A DNA stretch of 64,000 nucleotides from Paramicrobacterium agarici (GTDB lineage: Bacteria; Actinomycetota; Actinomycetes; Actinomycetales; Microbacteriaceae): NCBI RefSeq assembly GCF_002563955.1, contig NZ_PDJE01000001.1:2294001-2358000 (forward strand), written 5' to 3'. Below the pieces are notes generated by a model, which had not been told where the DNA came from, searched no databases, and saw only the letters and a program-made list of their open reading frames with translations. The first letter of the stretch is position 1, and every line of letters begins with the position of its first letter. The position numbers and the translations under genes were made by a program. This document shows, piece after piece, positions 53,612 through 61,762 of the stretch.

Positions 53612-54274
53612 GTGAAAGTTGATTCGTTGACGGAGTTCCTGTCGATCGAGTATGCGGATGCCTCGCTGTTGCGCAACAGCCCCCAACAGAGCCGAAGCAG
53701 GCAGAGCCTGGAGAAGATCCTCCGCACCTGCGGTGAGATCATCGACGAGTCCGGTCATGCCGGAGTCACGACTGCTGAAGTAGCCAAGCGCGCGGACATG
53801 GCCATCGGGACCGTCTACCGCTTCTTCCCCGATCGCATCGCCCTGCTGCTCGGCGTGTACGACTTCATGATCTCCCGGTACATCGAGATCGCGCTCGACA
53901 CGTTCGCAGAACACCCGGCGGAGACATGGCAAGAGGCATTCACGACGCTCGTCGAGAGCACGTGCACCGCCCGCCGAACGATTCCCGGATACAAGGCGAC
54001 GCACTACCGCATCCTTCCCGACGGCCCGAACGAGAGCAAGTACCAGGAGCGAACGGGCGCGTACATCGACGCGGTCGTCGGGCTGCTGAGCCAATACGAC
54101 GACGTGCCCTCGGGCCCGGAGTGGCGTGACAAGGTCGGCATTTCAATCGAGCTGTCGCGGACGATGCAGCGCGTCGCTTTCGACGCCGATCCCCACGGGG
54201 ACCCAACGCTCATCGCAGAGGCCGCATCTGTGCCTCTGCAGTACCTTTCGACGTACATCGACGAGGTGAGCTGA
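53612..54274 (+). CDS. TetR family transcriptional regulator
   Basis: A 220-residue TetR-type repressor. The helix-turn-helix spans about residues 35-80 (CGEIIDESGHAGVTTAEVAKR, then MAIGTVYRFFPDR). The C-terminal ligand domain is unassigned. GTG 53612 is chosen because AAGG (53602-53605) gives 6 nt of spacing. The in-frame ATG at 53570 lacks a ribosome-binding site. It is followed by coaE after 4 nt. No divergent target gene is next to it, so the regulon is unknown. Confidence 0.87.
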   Translation: MKVDSLTEFLSIEYADASLLRNSPQQSRSRQSLEKILRTCGEIIDESGHAGVTTAEVAKRADMAIGTVYRFFPDRIALLLGVYDFMISRYIEIALDTFAEHPAETWQEAFTTLVESTCTARRTIPGYKATHYRILPDGPNESKYQERTGAYIDAVVGLLSQYDDVPSGPEWRDKVGISIELSRTMQRVAFDADPHGDPTLIAEAASVPLQYLSTYIDEVS

Positions 54275-54278
54275 CGGA

Positions 54279-54884
54279 ATGCTCGTCGGCCTCACCGGCG
54301 GGATCGCTTCTGGCAAATCGACCGTCGCCGCGATGCTTCGTGATCGCGGAGCCGTGATCGTCGACGCGGACGTACTAGCGCGTGAGGCCGTTGCTCCCGG
54401 AACGGAGGCTCTTCGCAGCATCCGTGAGCGCTTCGGCGAAGACATCGTTCACCTCGACGGCTCGCTGAACCGCGCCGCCCTCGGACGTATCGTCTTCGGC
54501 GACGCCGCTGCTCGCGAGGATCTCAATACGATCGTTCATCCTGCCGTGCGCGAGCTGGCGCAGGAACGATTTCGTGACGCGGCCGACGCCGATCCTCACG
54601 CGATCATCGTCTACGACGTTCCGCTGCTGGCCGAGACCGGCATGGCCGGTCAGTTCGACCTCGTCGTGCTCGCTGACGCCTCCGCTGCAGTGCGCCGTCA
54701 GCGCCTCGTCGACATTCGCGGGCTGGCTCCAGACGAGGCATCCCGCCGGGTCGAGGCACAGGCGCCTGACGATGAGCGTCGTCGTATTGCGGATGCCGTC
54801 ATCGACACGACGACGTCGCTCGAGGCGACTCGCGATGCCGTCGACGAGCTCTGGCGACGGCTGAATAGCGAGACCGACAGCTAG
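54279..54884 (+). CDS. coaE: Dephospho-CoA kinase
   Basis: A 201-residue P-loop kinase for the last step of CoA synthesis. VGLTGGIASGKST is the Walker A motif and VIVDADVLAREA the substrate-binding Asp region. Mycobacterial CoaE carries an extra UPF0157 domain. This one does not, at the usual bacterial length. It is 4 nt after the TetR gene. Confidence 0.95.
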   Translation: MLVGLTGGIASGKSTVAAMLRDRGAVIVDADVLAREAVAPGTEALRSIRERFGEDIVHLDGSLNRAALGRIVFGDAAAREDLNTIVHPAVRELAQERFRDAADADPHAIIVYDVPLLAETGMAGQFDLVVLADASAAVRRQRLVDIRGLAPDEASRRVEAQAPDDERRRIADAVIDTTTSLEATRDAVDELWRRLNSETDS

Positions 54885-54910
54885 CCCAGCCGAACGTCAG
54901 AGGCTGGTCC

Positions 54911-54916
54911 TAGACT
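54911..54916 (+). promoter_or_regulatory. -10 element for a leaderless uvrB transcript
   Basis: TAGACT lies exactly 6 nt before the uvrB ATG. No actinobacterial SOS box (TCGAAC-type inverted repeat) is visible in the 38-nt gap. Confidence 0.58.
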
Positions 54917-54922
54917 CGGAGC

Positions 54923-56992
54923 ATGGAACCGACACGCTCCGTTCATCCGTTCAGGGTCGTCAGCGAATACGAGCCGAGCGGCGATCAGCCAGCGGCGATC
55001 GCAGAGCTCGCGAGCCGGGTCAATGCCGGAGAGACCGACGTTGTGCTGCTCGGTGCGACCGGTACCGGAAAGTCCGCGACGACGGCATGGCTCGTCGAAG
55101 CCGTTCAGCGTCCAACGCTCATCCTCGCTCACAACAAGACTCTCGCCGCGCAGCTTGCAAACGAGTTCCGTGAGCTCATGCCTGAAAACGCCGTCGAGTA
55201 CTTCGTCTCGTACTACGACTATTACCAGCCCGAAGCGTACGTGCCGCAGACGGACACGTTCATCGAGAAGGACTCGTCGATCAACGCAGAGGTCGAGCGC
55301 CTTAGACACTCGACAACCAACTCTCTTCTCAGCAGACGCGATGTCGTCGTTGTCTCGACGGTCTCGTGCATTTTCGGACTGGGTGCCGCCGAAGAATACC
55401 TCGAAGCGATGGTCGCGCTGCACGCGGGGCAGCGCATCTCTCGCGATGAGCTCGTTCGACGGTTCATCGGCATGCAGTACAACCGAAACGACGTTGATTT
55501 CTCGCGCGGAAACTTTCGCGTCCGTGGTGACACGATCGAGATCATCCCCGTCTACGAAGAGCTCGCCATTCGAATCGAGATGTTCGGCGATGAGATCGAG
55601 GCGCTGTATGCGCTTCACCCGCTCACCGGCGACATCGTCAAGACTCTCGACGCGGTTTCGCTGTTCCCGGCGACGCATTACGCGGCCAGCCCCGAGACGA
55701 TGCATCGTGCGATCGGCACCATCCAAGACGAGCTGCAGGAGCGGCTTGCCGAACTCGAGAAGCAGGGAAAGCTGCTCGAGGCGCAGCGGCTGCGCATGCG
55801 CACGACGTTCGATCTCGAGATGATGGAGCAGATCGGATTCTGCTCGGGCATCGAGAACTACTCCCGGCACATCGATGGACGTCAGGCCGGCGAAGCTCCG
55901 CACTGCCTCCTGGACTATTTTCCCGACGACTTCCTCGTCGTCATCGATGAGTCGCACGTCACGGTTCCGCAAATCGGCGCCATGTACGAGGGCGACGCCT
56001 CGCGCAAGCGCACACTCGTGGAGCACGGTTTCCGACTGCCGAGCGCGCTCGACAACAGGCCTCTCACTTGGGATGAGTTCTCGGCGCGCGTCGGCCAGAC
56101 GGTCTATCTCTCAGCAACGCCAGGGCGCTACGAACTCGGTGTCGCAGACGGCGTCGTCGAGCAGATTATTCGCCCGACAGGGCTCGTGGACCCCGAAATC
56201 GTCGTCAAGCCGTCCGACGGCCAGATCGACGACCTTCTCGAAGAAATTCGCACGCGTGCAGAGCGCGACGAGCGTGTGCTCGTGACAACGCTGACGAAGA
56301 AGATGGCTGAGGAGCTCACTGACTTCTTAACCGAGGCGGGTGTGCGGGTTCGATACCTCCATTCCGACGTCGATACGCTGCGGCGTGTCGAGCTGCTCAC
56401 CGAGCTTCGAGCCGGAACGTACGATGTTCTCGTCGGTATTAACCTTCTGCGTGAGGGTCTCGATCTTCCCGAAGTCTCGCTCGTAGCGATCCTGGATGCT
56501 GACAAAGAAGGCTTCCTCCGCTCGTCGACGTCACTCATCCAGACGATCGGCCGCGCCGCGCGCAACGTCTCGGGTCAAGTGCATATGTATGCAGACAATA
56601 TGACCGACTCCATGCGTTTCGCCATTGACGAGACGAACAGGCGCCGCGAGAAGCAGATCGCCTACAACACGGAGAACGGCATCGACCCCACGCCGCTGCG
56701 CAAGCGCATCGCCGACATCACCGATGTCCTCGCCCGTGAAGGAGCGGACACCGAGAGACTTCTCGCCTCGCGGGGAGTGGAGCGCACGTCGTCGCCCACA
56801 CCACAGCTGCGGCACCACGAAGGACTCGCAGCCGAAGGCGCGAACGATCTCGAGGCGATCATCGCTGATCTGAATGCTCAGATGTTGACCGCCGCGGGGG
56901 AGCTCAAGTTCGAACTGGCAGCGCGCCTCCGCGATGAAGTCTCCGAGCTCAAGAAGGAGCTGAGGAACATGGAGAAGGCGGGTCATATCTGA
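54923..56992 (+). CDS. uvrB: UvrABC system protein B
   Basis: A 689-residue damage-verification helicase of nucleotide excision repair. Walker A is [11 protein letters not shown] and the DEAD-like motif [21 protein letters not shown] lies in the beta-hairpin that clamps DNA. The C-terminal UVR motif (residues about 640-680) binds UvrC. uvrA begins 4.8 kb downstream, separated by the DUF4129/MoxR cassette and pcm. uvrC is not here. Confidence 0.98.
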   Translation: MEPTRSVHPFRVVSEYEPSGDQPAAIAELASRVNAGETDVVLLGATGTGKSATTAWLVEAVQRPTLILAHNKTLAAQLANEFRELMPENAVEYFVSYYDYYQPEAYVPQTDTFIEKDSSINAEVERLRHSTTNSLLSRRDVVVVSTVSCIFGLGAAEEYLEAMVALHAGQRISRDELVRRFIGMQYNRNDVDFSRGNFRVRGDTIEIIPVYEELAIRIEMFGDEIEALYALHPLTGDIVKTLDAVSLFPATHYAASPETMHRAIGTIQDELQERLAELEKQGKLLEAQRLRMRTTFDLEMMEQIGFCSGIENYSRHIDGRQAGEAPHCLLDYFPDDFLVVIDESHVTVPQIGAMYEGDASRKRTLVEHGFRLPSALDNRPLTWDEFSARVGQTVYLSATPGRYELGVADGVVEQIIRPTGLVDPEIVVKPSDGQIDDLLEEIRTRAERDERVLVTTLTKKMAEELTDFLTEAGVRVRYLHSDVDTLRRVELLTELRAGTYDVLVGINLLREGLDLPEVSLVAILDADKEGFLRSSTSLIQTIGRAARNVSGQVHMYADNMTDSMRFAIDETNRRREKQIAYNTENGIDPTPLRKRIADITDVLAREGADTERLLASRGVERTSSPTPQLRHHEGLAAEGANDLEAIIADLNAQMLTAAGELKFELAARLRDEVSELKKELRNMEKAGHI

Positions 56993-57009
56993 CTCACCGC
57001 CCCACACGA

Positions 57010-57015
57010 TAGTGT
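57010..57015 (+). promoter_or_regulatory. -10 element before the cassette leader ORF
   Basis: TAGTGT lies exactly 6 nt before ATG 57022. A CTGACT -35-like sequence is at 56989-56994, with short 15-nt spacing. Confidence 0.42.
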
Positions 57016-57021
57016 GGAGCA

Positions 57022-57066
57022 ATGCGGTGCACCGCGCGCGCGTCGACGACGATGACAGCGGCATGA
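57022..57066 (+). CDS. Candidate 14-codon leader ORF of the DUF4129/MoxR cassette
   Basis: ATG 57022 opens a 14-codon frame (MRCTARASTTMTAA) that stops at TGA 57064-57066. The stop overlaps the ATG of the next gene as ATGA (57063-57066). A -10 element 6 nt upstream predicts a leaderless mRNA starting at this ATG. If real, it would load ribosomes for coupled translation of the DUF4129 gene. The peptide itself looks unremarkable. Confidence 0.4.
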   Translation: MRCTARASTTMTAA

Positions 57067-57764
57067 GAAGGCGTTTGCTGCTCCCCGTCGTCGTCGCGTG
57101 CGCTGTCGCGATCGTCCTCATCACTGCCGTGCAGGGCCCGGTGCTTTTCGGCAAGCCGAGACTCGAGCTCATCGTGCCTCGGGTTGAGTCGACCATCACG
57201 TCATCGCCAGAACGATCGGCGCCCGACACAGACATACCGCCGAATCCCGATCCTGGGTCGAACGGTCTCCTCAATCCGCTCTCGATCCTGATCGCGCTCG
57301 GGGCCCTCGTCGCCGCGGCGCTGGTCACCGTGGCCTTCCTGATCGCGCGCGCTGCGCGTCGCCGGAAACGCCTCGAGCCCGCACACGCCGGAGTCTCGGC
57401 GCTGCCCGTGCAGCCGACGGATCACCCTCAGCCCGAGTCCGTCGACATCGCACCCGAGCTTGCGCGCGGCATCGAGCGGGCGCTCGGCGTCCTCGACACA
57501 CACGCGGATCCACAGAATGCCGTCATCGAGGCATGGCTCGGCCTGCAGCAATCTGCTGAGGATTCCGGATTCCATCTGCGCCCGTCAGAGACACCGGCTG
57601 AATTCACCGTACGCGTGCTTGCCCGAGACCAGAGCATCGCCGCCGACCTTCGAACGCTCCTGGACCTCTACCAGGATGTTCGCTTCGGCGACCGGCGTGC
57701 GACAGCATCCGATATTGGCACAGCCCGCACGTCACTTCTCGCCATTCAAAAGGCTTGGGCATGA
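57063..57764 (+). CDS. Membrane protein with C-terminal DUF4129 domain
   Basis: A 233-residue protein with an N-terminal signal anchor (RRRLLLPVVVACAVAIVL), an external segment of about 55 residues, a second helix (about 80-100) and a cytosolic DUF4129 domain (about 140-230, with SETPAEFTVRVLA and a DVRFGDRRA segment). In-frame GTG 57027 with GGAG at 57016-57019 is a rival start. ATG 57063 is preferred because the charged n-region begins there and it overlaps the leader ORF stop. DUF4129 usually accompanies DUF58, MoxR and transglutaminase genes. Its role is unproven. Confidence 0.8.
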   Translation: MRRRLLLPVVVACAVAIVLITAVQGPVLFGKPRLELIVPRVESTITSSPERSAPDTDIPPNPDPGSNGLLNPLSILIALGALVAAALVTVAFLIARAARRRKRLEPAHAGVSALPVQPTDHPQPESVDIAPELARGIERALGVLDTHADPQNAVIEAWLGLQQSAEDSGFHLRPSETPAEFTVRVLARDQSIAADLRTLLDLYQDVRFGDRRATASDIGTARTSLLAIQKAWA

Positions 57765-58234
57765 GAGTCGGCCGCGTAATCGGAGTGCTCGTGCTCAGCG
57801 TCGCTGTCGGCGCTGGATTCTGGCTCATCGGCCTCGACGCACCATTCGCCGTGACCTTCGGATTGCTGCCTCCGGTCATCGCTCTACTCTGGGAGTGCCG
57901 CGCTGACAACGATCCGCTGCCCTGGGAGCCCTCGGAGCCGACGAGCGTGACGGGCGCGAGACACGACATCGTGCGCCTGGCGTGGTCTCTGCGCGCGACA
58001 GACGGCCGCGTCGGTGACGCCGCACTCAAACGCGTTCGCGCGATCGCCGCGCACCGCCTCCAGGCGCATGGCCTCGATCTCAGCGATCCCGCCGATGCGC
58101 CAGCGATCATCGCCCTGATCGGCGACCACGCCTACGGCGTCGTCGCTCCGTCATCGCTTCGTCGTCCCGATCGAAGCGAGATCGATGCCGCGCTTTCGCG
58201 ACTGTCCGCACCCGTGAGCAAGGAGAACACATGA
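57761..58234 (+). CDS. Uncharacterised two-helix membrane protein of the MoxR cassette
   Basis: A 157-residue protein with two adjacent N-terminal helices (about 5-45: GVLVLSVAVGAGFWLIGL and TFGLLPPVIALLW). A soluble helical tail of about 100 residues follows. I do not recognise the tail. ATGA overlaps link it to both neighbours, so it is translated as part of the cassette. Confidence 0.75.
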   Translation: MRVGRVIGVLVLSVAVGAGFWLIGLDAPFAVTFGLLPPVIALLWECRADNDPLPWEPSEPTSVTGARHDIVRLAWSLRATDGRVGDAALKRVRAIAAHRLQAHGLDLSDPADAPAIIALIGDHAYGVVAPSSLRRPDRSEIDAALSRLSAPVSKENT

Positions 58235-59208
58235 CCGAGTCGATGTCCGTAAGCCGCGTCGCCGAGCTGAGCCGCGAGGTGCTCGATCGCGTTCGCGAGG
58301 TCGTCGTTGGTATGAGCGGCCCTCTCGACCTCGCTCTCGCGACGATCCTCGCCGGCGGGCACGTGCTGTTCGAAGACGTTCCCGGACTCGGCAAGACGCT
58401 CGCCGCGCGCAGCCTCGCGAGTGCGCTCGGGCTGGACTTCCACCGCATCCAATGCACGCCAGACCTGCTTCCCTCCGACATCACGGGATCGTTCGTCTAT
58501 GCACCGTCGACGGGCGAGTTCGCGTTCCGTCCCGGACCGCTTTTCGCGGGGCTCGTTCTCGCAGACGAGATCAACCGCACGACGCCGAAGACTCAATCCT
58601 CGTTTCTCGAGGCGATGGCCGAGGGCCACGTGACGGTCGAGGGGCAGGAATTCACCCTGCCTCGACCGTTTCACGTCATCGCGACATCGAATCCGATTGA
58701 GTTCGAGGGAACCTACGCCCTCCCCGAAGCTCAGCTCGACCGGTTCATGGTGCGACTCGGCGTCGGGTATCTCACGGCAGACGACGAACAGAGGATGCTG
58801 CTCGCGCGCGCGGAGCGAAGGCGCGATGACGCCCGGGTCGCTCCCGTCGTCGATGCCGAGACGCTCATGCGCATGCAAGAGGGAGTGGAATCGGTGCACG
58901 TGGACGCGGACATCGCTCGGTACTGCGTCGACCTTGCCGCGGCGACCCGAGCCGACCAGTCCGTGCAGGTCGGGGCGTCTCCGCGTGGTTCGCAGGGACT
59001 GATGCTCGTTGCGAGAGCGGTCGCGGTGATGGCCGGTCGAGACTACGTCACGCCCGACGACGTCAAGCGTACGGCGATCCCCGTCCTCGCGCATCGGCTC
59101 TCGCTCACGCCGCAGGCATGGGCCAATGGCGTGCAGCCGGAGCACATCGTCTCGGCAGTGCTCGGCGCCGTCGCCGGCCCGCCGACCGTCAGGGCGACGA
59201 CCGAATGA
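58231..59208 (+). CDS. MoxR family AAA+ ATPase
   Basis: A 325-residue MoxR protein. Walker A is EDVPGLGKT, Walker B LVLADEINRT with sensor I in VIATSNPIEFEGTY, and a lid domain follows. MoxR proteins act as chaperone-like ATPases for metal or complex assembly, often working with a vWA partner such as the DUF58 protein next door. Overlaps by ATGA on both sides fix the order in the operon. Confidence 0.94.
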   Translation: MTESMSVSRVAELSREVLDRVREVVVGMSGPLDLALATILAGGHVLFEDVPGLGKTLAARSLASALGLDFHRIQCTPDLLPSDITGSFVYAPSTGEFAFRPGPLFAGLVLADEINRTTPKTQSSFLEAMAEGHVTVEGQEFTLPRPFHVIATSNPIEFEGTYALPEAQLDRFMVRLGVGYLTADDEQRMLLARAERRRDDARVAPVVDAETLMRMQEGVESVHVDADIARYCVDLAAATRADQSVQVGASPRGSQGLMLVARAVAVMAGRDYVTPDDVKRTAIPVLAHRLSLTPQAWANGVQPEHIVSAVLGAVAGPPTVRATTE

Positions 59209-60512
59209 GCACGTCGCGTCACGTGGTCGGCTGGCATGCGAGCGGCTCGATCGCAGGAGCTCTCATCGCGGGAGTCGTGACGCTCGCAGCCGGGATTGTC
59301 ACGTCGCGGGCCGACGTGGCGTGCCTCGCGCTTCCTCTGCTCAGCTGGGTCGCATGGTGCTGGCAGAATCGGCCTACTCGGGACATGCAGGTAGCGAGCA
59401 CGATCACGACCGCGTATGGGCCTGAGCAGGCCGGACTCATCACGGGCTCGCTGCACGTCACGGCGAGCTCCCACGTCGCAATGGCTGAAACGCGGATGCT
59501 GGTGGGCGCCGCGCGCCGGTCGGCGGCTGTGCTCGACTGCCGACGAGACGCCAGCCTCTCCGTTTCGGTGCCCGTTCAGCACTCAGGGCCGTCCGATGTC
59601 CTCACGGTCACCATGCGATTCGCGAGCGCCGACGGTGCGTTCATCTCACAGCCCACGTCCCCCCACACCGCCGAACAACTCATCCGACCCGACATCGTGA
59701 CGCTTCCGCACGTGCTCCTGCCCCATCGACTGCACGGCCTCACGGGCGGGCATGAGTCAACGCGTCCGGGGGAGGGCGGCAGCTTTCGTGATATTCATCC
59801 GTTCACCCCCGGCGACCGCCTCCGCCGTATCGACTGGAAGGCCACGGCGCGTCTTGCCCGGCGCGACGGTGACCTTTACGTACGGCGAACTTTTGCCGAG
59901 AGTGACGCCACCATCGTGATCGTCATGGACACCGGCGACCAGCTCGGCGAGGTCGTTGCCGAATGGGCAAGCGGCAGGCCGCACAAGAGCGGAACCACAT
60001 CGATGGATGCTGCTCGAGAGGCCGCTGCGTCAATCGCGGTCGCGTACACGGATGCGGGCGACCAGGTCGCCCTTCAGAACCTTGCCCTCGGAACCCGTCA
60101 AGTGCGCCGCGGTTCGGGCGCCCGCCACCGCGAGCGTCTGCTTGCAACAATCACCGCGACACGGCCAAACGGCGTGGGCTGGACGCGTAGACGAGCACCC
60201 CTTGTGGCCTCGGGAGCCCTGATCTACGTGCTCTCGACATTCATCGACAGTGAGGCGGCGTCGCTCGCCTCGATGTGGCGCGCGGCGGGGCATCGCGTCA
60301 TCGCGATCGATACCCTGCCGATCGCGATCACCCGGGGTCTCACGCCCGAGCAGGCCACCGCCCACACGATCCTCATGATGGAGCGAGACGATCGTTTGCG
60401 CGAGCTGCAGGCCACGGGTGTGAGCGTCGTCCGCTGGGCGGACGCTGCCGGGCTTCCGACGCGTGCCGCACAGTTCTCGGCGCTCGCTCGCGAGCGGGAG
60501 GGCTCTCGATGA
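59205..60512 (+). CDS. DUF58 (vWA-like) membrane protein
   Basis: A 435-residue protein with two N-terminal helices (about 15-60) and a DUF58 domain. The signature is FTPGDRLRRIDWKATARLAR. The vWA-like MIDAS site reads MDTGDQL in place of the usual DxSxS, so metal binding may be lost or altered. DUF58 proteins usually pair with MoxR ATPases. The function is unknown. Confidence 0.9.
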   Translation: MSTSRHVVGWHASGSIAGALIAGVVTLAAGIVTSRADVACLALPLLSWVAWCWQNRPTRDMQVASTITTAYGPEQAGLITGSLHVTASSHVAMAETRMLVGAARRSAAVLDCRRDASLSVSVPVQHSGPSDVLTVTMRFASADGAFISQPTSPHTAEQLIRPDIVTLPHVLLPHRLHGLTGGHESTRPGEGGSFRDIHPFTPGDRLRRIDWKATARLARRDGDLYVRRTFAESDATIVIVMDTGDQLGEVVAEWASGRPHKSGTTSMDAAREAAASIAVAYTDAGDQVALQNLALGTRQVRRGSGARHRERLLATITATRPNGVGWTRRRAPLVASGALIYVLSTFIDSEAASLASMWRAAGHRVIAIDTLPIAITRGLTPEQATAHTILMMERDDRLRELQATGVSVVRWADAAGLPTRAAQFSALAREREGSR

Positions 60513-61036
60513 GCCGCGCGGGAGCGGCCGCCCATGTGCCTCGCGCCCTGCCCTCGTGCGTCGTGCACGTCGGCGTCGCGGTTGTGGCGGTAACCCTGTC
60601 CGTCATGATCATTCCGACGAGGTTCTGGCTCATCGTCGCCCTCGTTCTCAGCATTGCCGCGGCCGCTGTCCCACGCGTCTATTCGGCGTGGGGACTGGCG
60701 GTGCTACTCGCGCTCTACCAGCTGTCGGTCGAGCCATCGGCCGCGGATTGGCGCACGTACACGCTGCTCGCCGGCATCCACCTGCTTCACGTTCTCGCCG
60801 CGCTCTCCCTCGTCGTCCCTCTGCGCGGACGCATCGATGCGCGACTCTTTCTTCGCGTGCTCCGGCGTTACGCCGTCGTGCAGCTTCCGTGTCAGGCGCT
60901 TCTCGTGATCGTGCTGGCCGTCGTCTCGCCGGCATCCGCCTCCATCGCGCTCCCGTGGCTCGCACCCGTCGCCGCCCTGCTGCTCATCGCGCTGACCGCC
61001 GCCCTCATCGCGCCGTTCGCGCGCAACCCGCGATAG
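60509..61036 (+). CDS. Uncharacterised polytopic membrane protein of the MoxR cassette
   Basis: A 175-residue protein made almost wholly of hydrophobic helices, about four to six (for example VHVGVAVVAVTLSVMII and LPWLAPVAALLLIALTAAL). It fills the slot after DUF58 where larger transglutaminase-like proteins often lie, but has no transglutaminase motif. It overlaps the DUF58 gene and ends 8 nt before the converging pcm. Confidence 0.78.
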   Translation: MSRAGAAAHVPRALPSCVVHVGVAVVAVTLSVMIIPTRFWLIVALVLSIAAAAVPRVYSAWGLAVLLALYQLSVEPSAADWRTYTLLAGIHLLHVLAALSLVVPLRGRIDARLFLRVLRRYAVVQLPCQALLVIVLAVVSPASASIALPWLAPVAALLLIALTAALIAPFARNPR

Positions 61037-61044
61037 CGCCGCGC

Positions 61045-61683
61045 TCAGCTCTCGCTGATCAGGGGAACGAAGACGACGCCACCGAGGTCGGTCTCGACGA
61101 TCTCGCCATCGGCATCTCGACGGATGCTGCGAAGCCGCTGCCCCGCACGTCCGCCGACCGGCGCGACGATCCGTCCTCCTGGAGTGAGCTGCTCACTCCA
61201 GGTGGACGGTATCTGCTCAACTGCCGCCGCGCAGACGATGGCGTCGAACGGCCCGCGGTCGCGGGCTCCCTCAGCACCGTCCCCGACGAGCAGCTCGATG
61301 TTGTCGTATCCCAGCTCGCGGATGACCGACGCCGCCTGCTGTGACAGGGAGGCGATCCGCTCGATCGACACGACGCTCGCGGCCATCTTCGACGCGACTG
61401 CAGCGGCGTATCCCGATCCTGTGCCGATGTCGAGCACCACGTCGTGCTCATCGATCGCCGCGGCCTGCAGAGTCGCCGCCACAATGTAGGGCTGCGAGAT
61501 GGTCTGCCCGTCGCTGAGCGGAAGCGGATGGTCTTCGTAGGCGCTGGCGGCGAGCCGCTCGGGAACGAACCGCTCACGGGGGACCTCAGCCATCGCCGAG
61601 AGCACACGCTCGTCTGTGATGTCGCGCGCCACGAGGTGCTCACGCAGCATCCGCTCTCTCTCCCGTTCAAAGTTTGTGCCCAT
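61045..61683 (-). CDS. pcm: Protein-L-isoaspartate O-methyltransferase
   Basis: A 212-residue PIMT that methylates damaged L-isoaspartyl residues with SAM. Motif I is VVLDIGTGSGYAAAVA. PERFVPERL and YEDHPLPLSDGQTISQPYI are family signatures. It is the last minus-strand gene and converges on the membrane cassette with only 8 nt between stops. A CACAAT hexamer 6 nt before its ATG (61690-61695) could be a leaderless -10. Confidence 0.93.
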   Translation of the reverse strand: MGTNFERERERMLREHLVARDITDERVLSAMAEVPRERFVPERLAASAYEDHPLPLSDGQTISQPYIVAATLQAAAIDEHDVVLDIGTGSGYAAAVASKMAASVVSIERIASLSQQAASVIRELGYDNIELLVGDGAEGARDRGPFDAIVCAAAVEQIPSTWSEQLTPGGRIVAPVGGRAGQRLRSIRRDADGEIVETDLGGVVFVPLISES

Positions 61684-61750
61684 GCCGCCATTGTGCCCCC
61701 GCAGTCGCCGTCTGTGAACCCTTTCTGAGTGCTCTGTCGGTGGCCACGAT

Positions 61751-61756
61751 TAGGCT
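61751..61756 (+). promoter_or_regulatory. -10 element for a leaderless uvrA transcript
   Basis: TAGGCT lies exactly 6 nt before the uvrA GTG. No clear SOS box lies in the 79-nt gap to pcm. Confidence 0.62.
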
Positions 61757-61762
61757 AGGGGA

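Noticed and set aside
54885..54922. SOS box before uvrB, and likewise before uvrA (61684-61762)
   Set aside because: No TCGAAC(N4)GTTCGA-like inverted repeat is present in either gap, so LexA control cannot be claimed from this sequence.
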